Positions 1 through 8,171 of a DNA stretch of 20,223 bases are shown in pieces. Source of the stretch: Verrucomicrobiota bacterium (GTDB lineage: Bacteria; Verrucomicrobiota; Verrucomicrobiia; Chthoniobacterales; UBA10450). The stretch lies in contig QHOM01000074.1 in NCBI GenBank assembly GCA_003218785.1, positions 1 through 20,223 on the forward strand. The letters are read 5' to 3'. How positions within the stretch are numbered: position 1 is the first letter of the stretch; each line of letters starts with the position of its first letter. Position numbers and translations under genes: made by a program. A model generated the notes under the pieces. It saw only the letters and a list, made by a program, of their open reading frames with translations. It was not told the DNA's origin and did no database searches.

Positions 1-630
1 CTTCGTGGCGCCCATCGCCTTCTCGAGCTCTTTGTTGAGCTTGTTGAGATCGATCTCGGCGAGAAGTTTCCTGACTCCTTCCGCGCCCATGCCGGCAACG
101 AAATCTTCGCCATACTGCTCCTGCGCTTCACGGTATTCGACTTCGTTGAGCAGTTGTGCTTTCTGCAATGGCGTCTTGCCCGGATCAATGACGATGTAAT
201 CCTCGTAATAAATGACACGCTCGAGCTGACGCGCGCTCATATCGAGCATGAGCCCGATGCGTGATGGCATGCATTTGTAGAACCAGATGTGCGAAACGGG
301 CACTGCCAATTCGATGTGGCCCATCCGTTCGCGGCGGACGCGCGCGAGCGTCACTTCGACGCCGCAGCGGTCGCAGATCACCCCTTTATGCTTGATGCGC
401 TTGTATTTTCCGCATGAACATTCCCAATCGCGCGTTGGACCAAAAATGCGCTCGCAGAAAAGGCCGCCCTTCTCCGGTTTAAAGGTGCGGTAATTGATTG
501 TCTCAGGATTTTTGACTTCGCCTTTGCTCCACGAGCGCATCGTGTCGCTCGACGCAACACCAATCGCGACTTGATCAAAACCCACGGGGCGCTCTTCGCC
601 CACTAACTCACGCCAGGAATGTTCGTTCAT
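1..630 (-). CDS. rpoC: RNA polymerase beta' subunit, N-terminal part (runs off left edge)
   Basis: This is the beta' subunit of DNA-dependent RNA polymerase, which with beta forms the active-site cleft. The 210 codons read from an ATG at 630 show the family N-terminus: FDQVAIGVASSDTMRSWSKG, then NPETINYRTFKPEKGGLFCERIFGP. The zinc-ribbon cysteines are C71, C73, C86 and C89 (CSCGKYKR...CDRCG), followed by VEVTLARVRRERMGHIELA. The frame stays open to base 1, so the catalytic NADFDGD region lies outside the window. The start is 31 bases after the rpoB stop, so the two are co-transcribed. No strong Shine-Dalgarno precedes the ATG, so translation may be coupled to rpoB. Identity is certain; only the length is incomplete. 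Confidence 0.98.
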   Translation of the reverse strand, partial: MNEHSWRELVGEERPVGFDQVAIGVASSDTMRSWSKGEVKNPETINYRTFKPEKGGLFCERIFGPTRDWECSCGKYKRIKHKGVICDRCGVEVTLARVRRERMGHIELAVPVSHIWFYKCMPSRIGLMLDMSARQLERVIYYEDYIVIDPGKTPLQKAQLLNEVEYREAQEQYGEDFVAGMGAEGVRKLLAEIDLNKLNKELEKAMGATK

Positions 631-661
631 GATTTATCCAGGTAATTTGTCGATTTAAATT

Positions 662-3600
662 TTATGCGACGTTCTCCAGAAAACTGCTGGGTGCCTGGCC
701 ACCGACCTTCACGTCGAGACCGAGGCTCTGCATTTCTTTGATGAGCACGTTGAAAGATTCAGGTGTTCCGGCTTCGAGTGAATTGTCACCCTTGACGATC
801 GATTCATAGATGCGGGTCCGTCCCTGCACGTCGTCGGACTTTACCGTGAGCAACTCCTGCAAGGTGTAGGCGGCTCCGTACGCTTCCAACGCCCAGACCT
901 CCATTTCGCCAAAGCGTTGTCCGCCGTATTGCGCCTTACCCCCGAGCGGCTGCTGCGTGACGAGCGAGTACGGCCCCACCGCGCGAGCGTGAATTTTGTC
1001 CGCCACCAAATGGCCCAGTTTCATCATATAGATGTAGCCAACCACCACTTCTTGATCGAAAGGATCCCCGGTGCGTCCATCGAAAAGCTGCGCTTTACCG
1101 TTTTCCTGCACCCAGGTGAAACCTTCCTCCTTTTTGGCATCATGGAGATATTCGCGAATTTTTTTCTCCTTGATTCCGTCGAAGACTGGAGTCGCGACTT
1201 TGAATCCGAGTGCCTTCGCAGCAACTCCCAGATGGGTTTCCAGGACCTGCCCGACGTTCATTCGGCTCGGCACGCCTAGCGGATTAAGGACAATTTCAAC
1301 CGGTGTTCCGTCCGCCAGAAAAGGCATGTCTTCTTCAGGCACGATGCGGGCAACGACGCCTTTGTTGCCGTGGCGACCAGCCATCTTGTCGCCGACACTT
1401 AACTTGCGCTTGCTCGCGATATAAACCTTAACCTGCTTGATGATCCCCGGATCGACATCATCGCCGCTCTCCACGCGGTCCGTGGCGCGATCGCGTTCGA
1501 GTTCCAGCTCTGCGAACTTGTGCTCATAAGAACCAATGATTTCGCGGATCTTATTGCGGATCGGGCTCGGATCGATCTCGATGTGATCGTGCACGTTTGC
1601 AAGCTTTCGCAACAATGTTTTGGTGATCTTACGATTGGCTGGAATAATGATTTCGCCAGTTTCGGCGTTTACAACATCGAGAGGGATTTTTTCTCCCAGC
1701 AGGATATTCGAAAGCGAATCGGTCAGTTGTTCCGTCAGATCCTCTTTCTTGCGCTTATGCTCTTCGCCGATCGTTTTGAGTTGTCGTTTGGTTTCCGCCG
1801 GGGTGAGTTTTTCTCGCGAAACTTCGCGGCGCGAAGAAACCTTTACGTCCATCACGATTCCGTAAGTGCCAGATGGAACGGTAAGCGAGGTGTCTTTCAC
1901 GTCCGCAGCTTTCTCGCCAAAAATCGCGCGGAGCAGGCGTTCTTCCGGCGCCAATTCGGTCTCGCTCTTCGGCGTAATCTTGCCAACGAGAATGTCGCCT
2001 GGCTTGACTTCCGCACCGACACGCACTACGCCATCCGGACCCAGATTGCGTAAAGCTTCTTCGCTGACATTGGGAATGTCGCGGGTGATCTCTTCTGGTC
2101 CAAGTTTGGTATCGCGCGCTCCGATCTCGAATTCATCGATGTGGATGGAAGTATAAATGTCTTCCTTCACCACTTTCTCCGAGATCATGATGGCATCTTC
2201 AAAGTTGTACCCGTTCCATGGCATGAACGCGACGAGCACATTGCGGCCCAAGGCAAGTTCGCCATCCTTGGTATTCGGACCATCGGCGATGACTTGACCG
2301 CGTTTCACATGCTGGCCTTTGCGCACGATCGGCTTTTGATTCACGCACGTCCCAGCGTTTGAGCGCATGAACTTGCGCAATTCGTAAACGTGAAGTCCCG
2401 CCTCCGGGTCCGTTTTTAGCTTTTTTTTGCCCTCGGGCAGATGCCCGTCCTTAGTGACAACGATCTGGTCCGCTGTCACCCAAGCGACCTTGCCGCTCTC
2501 GGTCGCGAGAACAACGGCATGCGAATCGCGCGCCACTTTTTCCTCCAATCCGGTGCCCACGAGCGGCGCCTCGGAAACAATGAGCGGCACGCCCTGGCGT
2601 TGCATGTTGGAACCCATAAGCGCTCGGTTCGCGTCGTCGTGTTCGAGGAACGGAATGAGGCCCGCTGCCACCGAAACAAGCTGCTTCGGCGACACGTCCA
2701 TGTAATGCACTTTCGACGGATCGACTTCGAGGAAGTCACCGCGATACCGCACCGAAACTTTTTCCCCCGTGAAATGTCCTCGCCCGTCAATGGGAGCATT
2801 CGCTTGCGCAACGAGAAAATTCTCTTCACGGTCGCCCGTGAGATAGTCAATCTGATCCGTCACGCGGCCGTTTTCCACTTTGCGATATGGCGTTTCGATA
2901 AAACCGAATTCATTGATGCGCGCGAAAGTGCTCATCGAACTGATCAGGCCGATGTTTGGACCTTCTGGCGTCTCGATCGGACAAATGCGGCCGTAATGCG
3001 ATGGATGAACGTCGCGCACTTCGAACCCAGCGCGTTCACGACTCAGACCTCCAGGGCCAAGAGCTGACAAGCGACGTTTGTGCGTCAACTCCGCGAGCGG
3101 ATTGGTTTGATCCATGAACTGCGAAAGCTGCGACCGGCCAAAGAAATCGCGGATAACTGCACTGAGCGCCTTCGGATTAATCAGCTTTTGCGGCGTCATC
3201 CCATCCACATTGATGTCGAACAGCGTCATACGCTCTTTGACCAGACGTTCGGTCCGAGCAAGACCAATGCGGCACTGATTCGCCAGCAATTCGCCAACCG
3301 TGCGCACCCGACGACTGCCCAAATGATCGATATCGTCGAGCGTACCCTCACCCCGGCGCAAATTGATCAAATACTTGATCGCCGCGATAAAATCTTTGTC
3401 GGTCAAGATCCGCTCAGTGGGATCGACGTTGATCCCGAGTTTCTGGTTGATTTTGTACCGCCCGACGCGTCCAAGATCATATTTTTTAGGATCAAAGAAG
3501 AGTCGCTTAAGCAAGGCGCGGGCATTCGCTACCGTCGGTGGATCACCCGGCCGAAGACGCCGGTAAATATCCTTGAGCGCTTCCTCCTGGTCATGGGCCG

Positions 3601-4459
3601 GATCTTTCCTAAGCGCCTTCACGACCGTGTCATCGTGCGAAATGTCGATCACTTTCACCTCGTGAATCTTGAGCGCCATGATCTGGCGGACGGTCGCCAG
3701 AGTCAGCGGCTCGAACGCGCGCGCTACCGTCACCTCGCCGTCACGAATCTCGGCAGTGAGCACTTTGGTGGCCAGCTTTTCTTCGTCGAGTCTCTCGCTC
3801 AGCTTCAGATTTTCGATGTTGTAAAAGAGTTTGATAACTTCTTCGTCGGATCCGTAGCCAAGCGCGCGGAGGAACGTAGTGGCGAGAAACTTGCGGCGAC
3901 GCTTGCGTCGATCGAGATAAATGTAAAGAAGATCAGCCGTATCAAATTGCACCTCAATCCACGAACCCCGATCCGGAATGATGCGAAAGCTGTAGAGCAC
4001 TTTTCCGTTCATGTGAACGGTCGATTCAAAAGCGATGCCGGGGGAGCGGTGCAGCTGGCTCACCACCACACGCTCAGCGCCATTAATGACGAACGTGCCT
4101 TGCGGCGTCATGAGCGGGATTTCGCCCATGTAAACCTTCTCTTGCTTGGTGCCTCTTTCCTCCCGCAACTGGAACGTGACGTGCAATGGCGCGCTGTATG
4201 TTTGTCCTTCGCGCTGCGCCTCGAGCGCCCTCAATTTCGGCTCGCCAATTTCATAGTGACTGAAATCAAGCACCGCCTTTTCATCGTAGCTCTCGATCGG
4301 GAAGACCTCCTTGAAAACAGCCTGGAGACCCTGATTTTTCCGCTTTGAAAACCAAACGTCCTTCTGGAGAAAATCGACATACGAATTGAGCTGAACCTCA
4401 ATCAGATTCGGCGGTTCGATGCCTTCTTTGATGCTTCCGAAGTAAATGCGTTTCGACAT
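662..4459 (-). CDS. rpoB: RNA polymerase beta subunit
   Basis: Beta subunit of RNA polymerase, about 1265 residues, full length. I chose the ATG at 4459 (MSKRIYFGSIKEGIEPPNLI). An in-frame ATG 14 codons upstream at 4501 would add a non-homologous stretch. Visible landmarks are the rifampicin-pocket segment SQLSQFMDQTNPLAELTHKR near residue 443, followed by RLSALGPGGLSRERAGFEV; HYGRICPIETPEGPNIGL; NGYNFEDAIMISEKVV; the RHGNKGVV lysine motif; and the C-terminal GGKAQYGGQRFGEMEVWALE. The pocket residues equivalent to E. coli D516, H526 and S531 are the ordinary D, H and S, so no resistance change is visible. It follows rplL after 280 bases that contain a good internal promoter, and precedes rpoC by 31 bases. 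Confidence 0.98.
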   Translation of the reverse strand: MSKRIYFGSIKEGIEPPNLIEVQLNSYVDFLQKDVWFSKRKNQGLQAVFKEVFPIESYDEKAVLDFSHYEIGEPKLRALEAQREGQTYSAPLHVTFQLREERGTKQEKVYMGEIPLMTPQGTFVINGAERVVVSQLHRSPGIAFESTVHMNGKVLYSFRIIPDRGSWIEVQFDTADLLYIYLDRRKRRRKFLATTFLRALGYGSDEEVIKLFYNIENLKLSERLDEEKLATKVLTAEIRDGEVTVARAFEPLTLATVRQIMALKIHEVKVIDISHDDTVVKALRKDPAHDQEEALKDIYRRLRPGDPPTVANARALLKRLFFDPKKYDLGRVGRYKINQKLGINVDPTERILTDKDFIAAIKYLINLRRGEGTLDDIDHLGSRRVRTVGELLANQCRIGLARTERLVKERMTLFDINVDGMTPQKLINPKALSAVIRDFFGRSQLSQFMDQTNPLAELTHKRRLSALGPGGLSRERAGFEVRDVHPSHYGRICPIETPEGPNIGLISSMSTFARINEFGFIETPYRKVENGRVTDQIDYLTGDREENFLVAQANAPIDGRGHFTGEKVSVRYRGDFLEVDPSKVHYMDVSPKQLVSVAAGLIPFLEHDDANRALMGSNMQRQGVPLIVSEAPLVGTGLEEKVARDSHAVVLATESGKVAWVTADQIVVTKDGHLPEGKKKLKTDPEAGLHVYELRKFMRSNAGTCVNQKPIVRKGQHVKRGQVIADGPNTKDGELALGRNVLVAFMPWNGYNFEDAIMISEKVVKEDIYTSIHIDEFEIGARDTKLGPEEITRDIPNVSEEALRNLGPDGVVRVGAEVKPGDILVGKITPKSETELAPEERLLRAIFGEKAADVKDTSLTVPSGTYGIVMDVKVSSRREVSREKLTPAETKRQLKTIGEEHKRKKEDLTEQLTDSLSNILLGEKIPLDVVNAETGEIIIPANRKITKTLLRKLANVHDHIEIDPSPIRNKIREIIGSYEHKFAELELERDRATDRVESGDDVDPGIIKQVKVYIASKRKLSVGDKMAGRHGNKGVVARIVPEEDMPFLADGTPVEIVLNPLGVPSRMNVGQVLETHLGVAAKALGFKVATPVFDGIKEKKIREYLHDAKKEEGFTWVQENGKAQLFDGRTGDPFDQEVVVGYIYMMKLGHLVADKIHARAVGPYSLVTQQPLGGKAQYGGQRFGEMEVWALEAYGAAYTLQELLTVKSDDVQGRTRIYESIVKGDNSLEAGTPESFNVLIKEMQSLGLDVKVGGQAPSSFLENVA

Positions 4460-4555
4460 AATAACTAGACCAAGAGTTAGCCTTCGCAGCGGCCACACCA
4501 AATCGCGGCCGACGCGGGCAAGATTTTACGGGATCAGCGACGAGCGAGGGGCATA

Positions 4556-4584
4556 ATAATCGCGCCAAAACAGCGACCTGTCAA
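4556..4584 (-). promoter_or_regulatory. Candidate sigma-70-type promoter for rpoBC
   Basis: On the minus strand a perfect TTGACA (4584 to 4579) is followed by a 17-base spacer and GATTAT (4561 to 4556), which matches four of six positions of the -10 consensus. It lies about 95 bases upstream of the rpoB ATG, in the 280-base rplL-rpoB gap. That gap is long for this operon and would give a separate 5' leader. The motif is seen; its use as a promoter is inferred. Confidence 0.5.
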
Positions 4585-4698
4585 ATTCCCCACCGTTTTG
4601 CTGCCAGTTCTGTGTTCCGCCCTCGAGTGCCGGGTTAAAAATATACTCTACCTGACTTTAACCAAATCTGACCGTACTCCAAATCCGCCGCTGCGCAA

Positions 4699-4740
4699 GT
4701 AATTCCTTCCGGGGCGCGCGGCCACTTAAAATCGAATTAC
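4699..4740 (-). other. Inverted repeat just after rplL, possible attenuator or processing site
   Basis: A perfect 7-base inverted repeat (GTAATTC at 4699-4705, GAATTAC at 4734-4740) closes around a very G+C-rich core containing GGCGCGCGGCC. It begins at the first base of the rplL stop codon. In the transcript it would be a hairpin between rplL and rpoB, the place where E. coli has an attenuator and an RNase III site. No U-run follows, so a classical terminator is unlikely. Confidence 0.3.
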
Positions 4741-5135
4741 TATTTGATTTCGACTTTTGCGCCCGCAGCCTCGATTTTTTTCTTGATCTCGTCCGCCTCC
4801 TGCTTGGTCACGCCTTCCTTGATTGTTTTGGGCGCTCCTTCGACCAGCGCCTTTGCTTCCGCCAGGCCAAGTCCCGGGACTGCGCCGCGGACCTCCTTGA
4901 TCACAGCAATTTTGTTTGCCCCCATTTCTTTGAGGATCACGTCAAACGAAGTTTTTTCCTCAGCCGCTGGAGCTGCGGTTCCACCAGGGGCGCCCGCTGC
5001 AGCGGGACCCGCCGCGACTGCTACCGGCGCGGCGGCGCTCACACCCCATTTTTCCTCAAGTTGCTTGACCAATCCAGCAATCTCCAGCACCGACAAGTTA
5101 CTGAGTTGCTCCACCAATTTTTCTGTATCTGCCAT
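4740..5135 (-). CDS. rplL: Ribosomal protein L7/L12
   Basis: The stalk protein of the large ribosomal subunit, present as dimers on L10, which recruits and activates translation GTPases. It has 131 residues. The N-terminal dimerisation part is MADTEKLVEQLSNLSVLEIAGLVKQLEE. A long Ala/Gly/Pro hinge follows (about residues 40-66). The C-terminal factor-binding domain has the usual KIAVIKEVR, GLGLAEAKALVEGAPKTIKEG and EADEIKKKIEAAGAKVEIK. The start at 5135 is supported by CGGAG placed upstream across an A-rich spacer and by homology. The frame stays open 34 codons further up to 5237, but that extension reads through hairpin DNA and resembles no L12. The hinge is somewhat longer than in E. coli (121 residues in total). 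Confidence 0.97.
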   Translation of the reverse strand: MADTEKLVEQLSNLSVLEIAGLVKQLEEKWGVSAAAPVAVAAGPAAAGAPGGTAAPAAEEKTSFDVILKEMGANKIAVIKEVRGAVPGLGLAEAKALVEGAPKTIKEGVTKQEADEIKKKIEAAGAKVEIK

Positions 5136-5155
5136 TTTTTTTCTCCGATTGCCGC

Positions 5156-5196
5156 CTCCGAAAGCCTTCGGAGAATTAAAGCCGATAGCCATCGGC
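5156..5196 (-). repeat. Pair of small hairpins ahead of rplL
   Basis: There are two perfect inverted repeats with the same loop. CTCCGAA/TTCGGAG (5156-5162 and 5167-5173) and GCCGAT/ATCGGC (5181-5186 and 5191-5196) are each separated by AGCC. As RNA on the minus strand they read CCGAAGGCTTTCGG and CCGATGGCTATCGG, which are variants of one motif. The first ends about 10 bases before the CGGAG ribosome-binding site of rplL. The structure is seen directly; an effect on L12 translation is inferred. Confidence 0.6.
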
Positions 5197-5225
5197 CCGG
5201 ACAGTTTGTATTTTATTACTATGTT

Positions 5226-5266
5226 TTTTGTAGCCATTCGGCAGGCGATGCGCCTGCCCTACAAAA
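5226..5266 (-). repeat. Strong hairpin (TGTAG-type palindromic element) in the rplJ-rplL spacer
   Basis: An 8-base perfect stem GGCAGGCG/CGCCTGCC (5240-5247 and 5251-5258) has a 3-base loop. It is flanked by a second matching pair, TTTTGTAG (5226-5233) and CTACAAAA (5259-5266), with a 6-base bulge on one side only. On the minus strand the element starts TGTAG and ends GAATGG. Its upstream end abuts the rplJ stop. The same architecture recurs at 13129-13147 after rplK, which suggests a dispersed repeat family. Confidence 0.65.
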
Positions 5267-5267
5267 T

Positions 5268-5792
5268 CTATGTCGCTGGCGCACCCTCCTTTTCTGCCTT
5301 TGCCTTCAGCAAACGCGCGAATGCTGCGCCTGGTTCATTCAGCAGCCGAACCAGACGGGTTGCCGGCGACAAAAGCAGTCCCAGCAATTGCGCCTGCAAC
5401 GTTTCGCGCGGGGGCAATTCTGCCAATGTGTCCAAATCCGCGGCCGAAAGAACGGCGCGGTCGACAAAGCCAACCTTGAGGGCCGCGATTTTAAATTCGG
5501 TCGCAAACGTCTTAAAAATTTTGGCGACTGGCGCTACATCTTTTTCCCCGGTGACAACTGCCGTTTGTCCCACCAACTGGTCGCCTACGTGTGGGAAACC
5601 GGAATCCGCCATGGCCCGCTTAAGGAAATTGTTTTTCACCACGTGCACTTCCGCGCCTATCGGCACCAGCCGGTTCCGCAATTCGCTGAAATCAGCGACC
5701 TTCATGCGCTGATAATCGGTCACGAGCACGAACGGCGAGCGTTTCAATTTCTCCGACAGATCTAAGACGATGCTGGCTTTTTCTGCTCTCAT
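5268..5792 (-). CDS. rplJ: Ribosomal protein L10
   Basis: L10 anchors the L7/L12 dimers to 23S rRNA at the base of the stalk and, in many bacteria, represses its own operon. The product has 174 residues. The N-terminal rRNA-binding domain begins MRAEKASIVLDLSEKLKRSPFVLVTDYQRMKVADFSELRNRL and contains VVKNNFLKRAM, a family signature. The C-terminal helix that carries L12 is LLNEPGAAFARLLKAKAEKEG. The stop is a TAG at 5268-5270. The start at 5792 matches the family N-terminus, though no convincing Shine-Dalgarno precedes it. It sits 60 bases after rplA and 132 bases before rplL, and the latter spacer is packed with hairpins. Confidence 0.96.
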   Translation of the reverse strand: MRAEKASIVLDLSEKLKRSPFVLVTDYQRMKVADFSELRNRLVPIGAEVHVVKNNFLKRAMADSGFPHVGDQLVGQTAVVTGEKDVAPVAKIFKTFATEFKIAALKVGFVDRAVLSAADLDTLAELPPRETLQAQLLGLLLSPATRLVRLLNEPGAAFARLLKAKAEKEGAPAT

Positions 5793-5852
5793 TTACTGTG
5801 AAATTGAACGTTGGGCCTCCGACGGCCGTCGAGGTTTTTTTTTGATCATTTC

Positions 5853-6554
5853 TTACACACTCAAATACGGCGCTGGATCGACGCGGACTCCTGGAGACAT
5901 CGTCGCACTAATTGTCACGCCTTCAAGGTAACGCCCTTTCGCCGTCGCAGGCCGCGCCCGCACAACCGCTTCGATCACTGCATTTCCATTCTCCACCAGC
6001 GCTTGTTCTTCAAAGGAAAATTTTCCAACCGGCACCGCGACATTGCCGTTCTTGTCGAGCTTGAATTCCACGCGACCTGCCTTCACCTCCTGCACCGCTT
6101 TTGCAGTATCGTCAGTTACGGTCCCGGTTCTGGGATTAGGCATGAGTCCGCGCGGTCCAAGCACCTTCCCGAGCTTTCGCACCTCCGCCATTGCTGCCGG
6201 CGTGGCGATCGCAATATCAAAATCTTGAAAACCTTCTTGGCATTTCTGAATCAGGTCTTTCATCCCGACAAATTCTGCGCCGGCCTCCCTGGCCGCTTTG
6301 GCTGCCTCACCCTCCGCGAAAACGAGTACGCGCACCTTTTTCCCGCTGCCGTGCGGAAGCGGGCAGGTCCCCCGCACCATTTGATCGGATTGCTTGGGAT
6401 CAACACCAAGCCGGAACGAAACCGTCACGGTCTGATCGAACTTCGTCGGCGAAAACTTCTTCAACGTCATAACCGCATCGGCGAGATTGTAAGCCGTAGT
6501 GCGATTCACTTGCTGCGCGGCAGCGCGATAACGTTTGCTTCGATTCTTTTGCAT
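5853..6554 (-). CDS. rplA: Ribosomal protein L1
   Basis: L1 binds 23S rRNA at the mobile stalk by the E site and is the classical autogenous repressor of the L11-L1 transcript. It has 233 residues, the usual length. Landmarks are the N-terminal MQKNRSKRYRAAAQQVNRTTAYNLADAV, KFDQTVTVSFRLGVDPKQSDQMVRG, the hinge-domain VLGPRGLMPNPRTGTVT (the most diagnostic stretch) and C-terminal SATMSPGVRVDP. The oddity is its neighbour: the gene directly upstream is a secreted amidohydrolase rather than rplK, which lies 6.6 kb away. L1 therefore probably has its own promoter and can no longer control L11 through one shared leader. Confidence 0.97.
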   Translation of the reverse strand: MQKNRSKRYRAAAQQVNRTTAYNLADAVMTLKKFSPTKFDQTVTVSFRLGVDPKQSDQMVRGTCPLPHGSGKKVRVLVFAEGEAAKAAREAGAEFVGMKDLIQKCQEGFQDFDIAIATPAAMAEVRKLGKVLGPRGLMPNPRTGTVTDDTAKAVQEVKAGRVEFKLDKNGNVAVPVGKFSFEEQALVENGNAVIEAVVRARPATAKGRYLEGVTISATMSPGVRVDPAPYLSV

Positions 6555-6709
6555 GTTCTGTGCAGTTCAACCGCCCCGCTCGTCTAATAGAGGCTACAAG
6601 GCTCCTGTGTAATGGTTAGGCTGCTCAACCCAACTGCAGGACGGGGAACCTAGCGGCGATCTTTACCTTGTCAAAATCAACTTCGATCCATAGACCGCAG
6701 TCGCGCATC
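6555..6709 (-). promoter_or_regulatory. Possible own promoter and structured leader of rplA
   Basis: A perfect TTGACA (6674 to 6669) lies about 115 bases before the L1 start. Its best -10 candidate, TAGGTT, follows 16 bases downstream and is weak. In the leader, TGCAGTT and AACTGCA can pair over about 60 bases, which would enclose most of it. This could be a relocated control site, but I cannot show an L1-binding fold by eye. The presence of an unrelated gene upstream makes a promoter here likely. Confidence 0.35.
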
Positions 6710-8080
6710 TTAATCGACCGGAAACGCGATGTGCGGGTTTTCCGTCGATTCGGCAGCCGCTTGCACGATCGGTGGTCCCCTCCTGACGATTTTGCCCTCT
6801 TTCATCACGAACGAGACGCGCTCGGTCGCGGTGATGTCGGAAGTCGGATCGCTCGGCATTGCGATGACATCGGCCAGTTTCCCTTTTTCCAGCGTGCCCA
6901 CTTTCTGCGCAATACCGAGAAGCTCGGCATCATTTGCCGTGGCAGATTTCAACGCATCGATCGGCGCCATCCCGAGATCGACCATTAACTTAAACTCTTT
7001 CGCGTTTTGGCCGTGCGGAAAAACAGCCGCGTCAGTCCCAAATGAAATCTTCACCCCCATCTTTACCGCGCTGCGAAACATGTCCGATCGGGCTGCGCCG
7101 GCCGCTTTGGCTTTGGCTTGCAACGCTGGCGGATAATTGTCGAGCTTGCTCATAATCCATTCGGTCGCCATAAGTGTCGGCGTGAGGAACGTGCCTTTGT
7201 TTTTCATCCGAGTGAGCGTTTCCGGTTTCATAAAGGACCCGTGCTCGATCGAATCAACACCGGCCTCGATCGCTTCGCGGGCGGCTTGATCACCATGACA
7301 ATGCACAGCCACTTTTTTGCGCAACCGATGCGACTCGTCTACTAGAGCCGCCATTTCGGATGGAGTTAGCTGAGGAGTATCTACTTCGTCGGCCAACGAG
7401 AGAACGCCGCCAGAGACGGCAGCCTTGATCACATCCGCGCCGTTCTTTACTTCAAAGCGCACAGCCTTTCGGATTTCCTCAGGTCCATCCGCGATTCCAT
7501 CAATGTAATCGGGCTCGCGTCCAAAAAGAAAATCGCGAAATCCACTGGTCGGATCGAAGTGTCCGCCGGTTGCGCCGATTCCTTTAGTCGCCACGAGCAT
7601 GCGCGGACCGACGACTAGCCCTTTGTTAATCGAATTGCGCAGCGCCACATCGACAAACTCGCGGCTGCCGACAAACCGACTGCCCAAGTCCCGCACGGTG
7701 GTAAAACCGGCTTCGATTGTCGCGCGAGCGAAGGTTGTCGCGCGGATTGCTTGCTCGGAGACATTGAGATCTAGCTCGTGCAGCCGGCGCAGATTGTAAT
7801 CGCCCGAGTAATCCAGCGTGAGATGGGTGTGCGCGTCGATAAAGCCCGGGGAAAGCGTCGCATCGCCAAGATCGATCACCTTCGCGCCGCCTGGGACCGC
7901 CAGATTGCTGCCAACATCGACAATCTTATCGCCTTGGACGATGATAACGCCGTGTTGCACGAGCGTTTTCGATTTCCCATCGAACATGCGCTCGGCTTTG
8001 AGCGCGATCATCTGATCGGCTGCGGAAGCCCTAACTCCAAGACACAAGAAAATTACAACAACGCGAGACGTAATTCTCAT
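6710..8080 (-). CDS. Secreted metal-dependent amidohydrolase (imidazolonepropionase/prolidase-like)
   Basis: A 456-residue TIM-barrel hydrolase of the amidohydrolase superfamily, in the subgroup that includes Xaa-Pro dipeptidase-like and imidazolonepropionase-like enzymes. The metal set is complete: HTH at H84 and H86, the candidate carboxylated lysine K219 (DVIKAAVSGG), H260 (HCHG), H280 (IEHGSF) and D350 (SFGTDAA). The N-terminal MRITSRVVVIFLCLGVRASA is a signal peptide ending in an A-x-A-like site, so the enzyme is exported. The composite beta-sandwich is visible at both ends, including GKLADVIAMPSDPTSD. The substrate cannot be read from sequence; hydrolysis of a dipeptide or cyclic amide is the family expectation. 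It lies inside the block that separates rplK from rplA, on the same strand as rplA. Confidence 0.88.
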   Translation of the reverse strand: MRITSRVVVIFLCLGVRASAADQMIALKAERMFDGKSKTLVQHGVIIVQGDKIVDVGSNLAVPGGAKVIDLGDATLSPGFIDAHTHLTLDYSGDYNLRRLHELDLNVSEQAIRATTFARATIEAGFTTVRDLGSRFVGSREFVDVALRNSINKGLVVGPRMLVATKGIGATGGHFDPTSGFRDFLFGREPDYIDGIADGPEEIRKAVRFEVKNGADVIKAAVSGGVLSLADEVDTPQLTPSEMAALVDESHRLRKKVAVHCHGDQAAREAIEAGVDSIEHGSFMKPETLTRMKNKGTFLTPTLMATEWIMSKLDNYPPALQAKAKAAGAARSDMFRSAVKMGVKISFGTDAAVFPHGQNAKEFKLMVDLGMAPIDALKSATANDAELLGIAQKVGTLEKGKLADVIAMPSDPTSDITATERVSFVMKEGKIVRRGPPIVQAAAESTENPHIAFPVD

Positions 8081-8171
8081 CGTGCCGGTTTAGGCGCAAT
8101 TCGCCAGGCTTGCAAGAAAGGAATGCCCGAATGTGAGTGAACCTGTTCCCAAAGCTACGCCGACACACCCG

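Noticed and set aside
3080..4348. A 422-codon plus-strand frame opposite rpoB
   Set aside because: It is antisense to conserved rpoB coding sequence; the open frame is a side effect of rpoB codon use, and its translation resembles no family.
5136..5237. A 34-residue N-terminal extension of L12
   Set aside because: It reads through hairpin DNA, and the ribosome-binding site and family homology both mark the ATG at 5135.
4744..5712. A 322-codon plus-strand frame opposite rplL and rplJ
   Set aside because: It runs antisense through two ribosomal protein genes and shows low-complexity Ala/Ser sequence typical of shadows.
5811..6587. A 258-codon plus-strand frame opposite rplA
   Set aside because: Antisense shadow of L1; no ribosome-binding site and no recognisable domain.
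6571..6605. A third TGTAG-type palindrome before rplA
   Set aside because: The minus strand has TGTAG near 6595, but the following bases form no continuous stem; at best it is an eroded copy.
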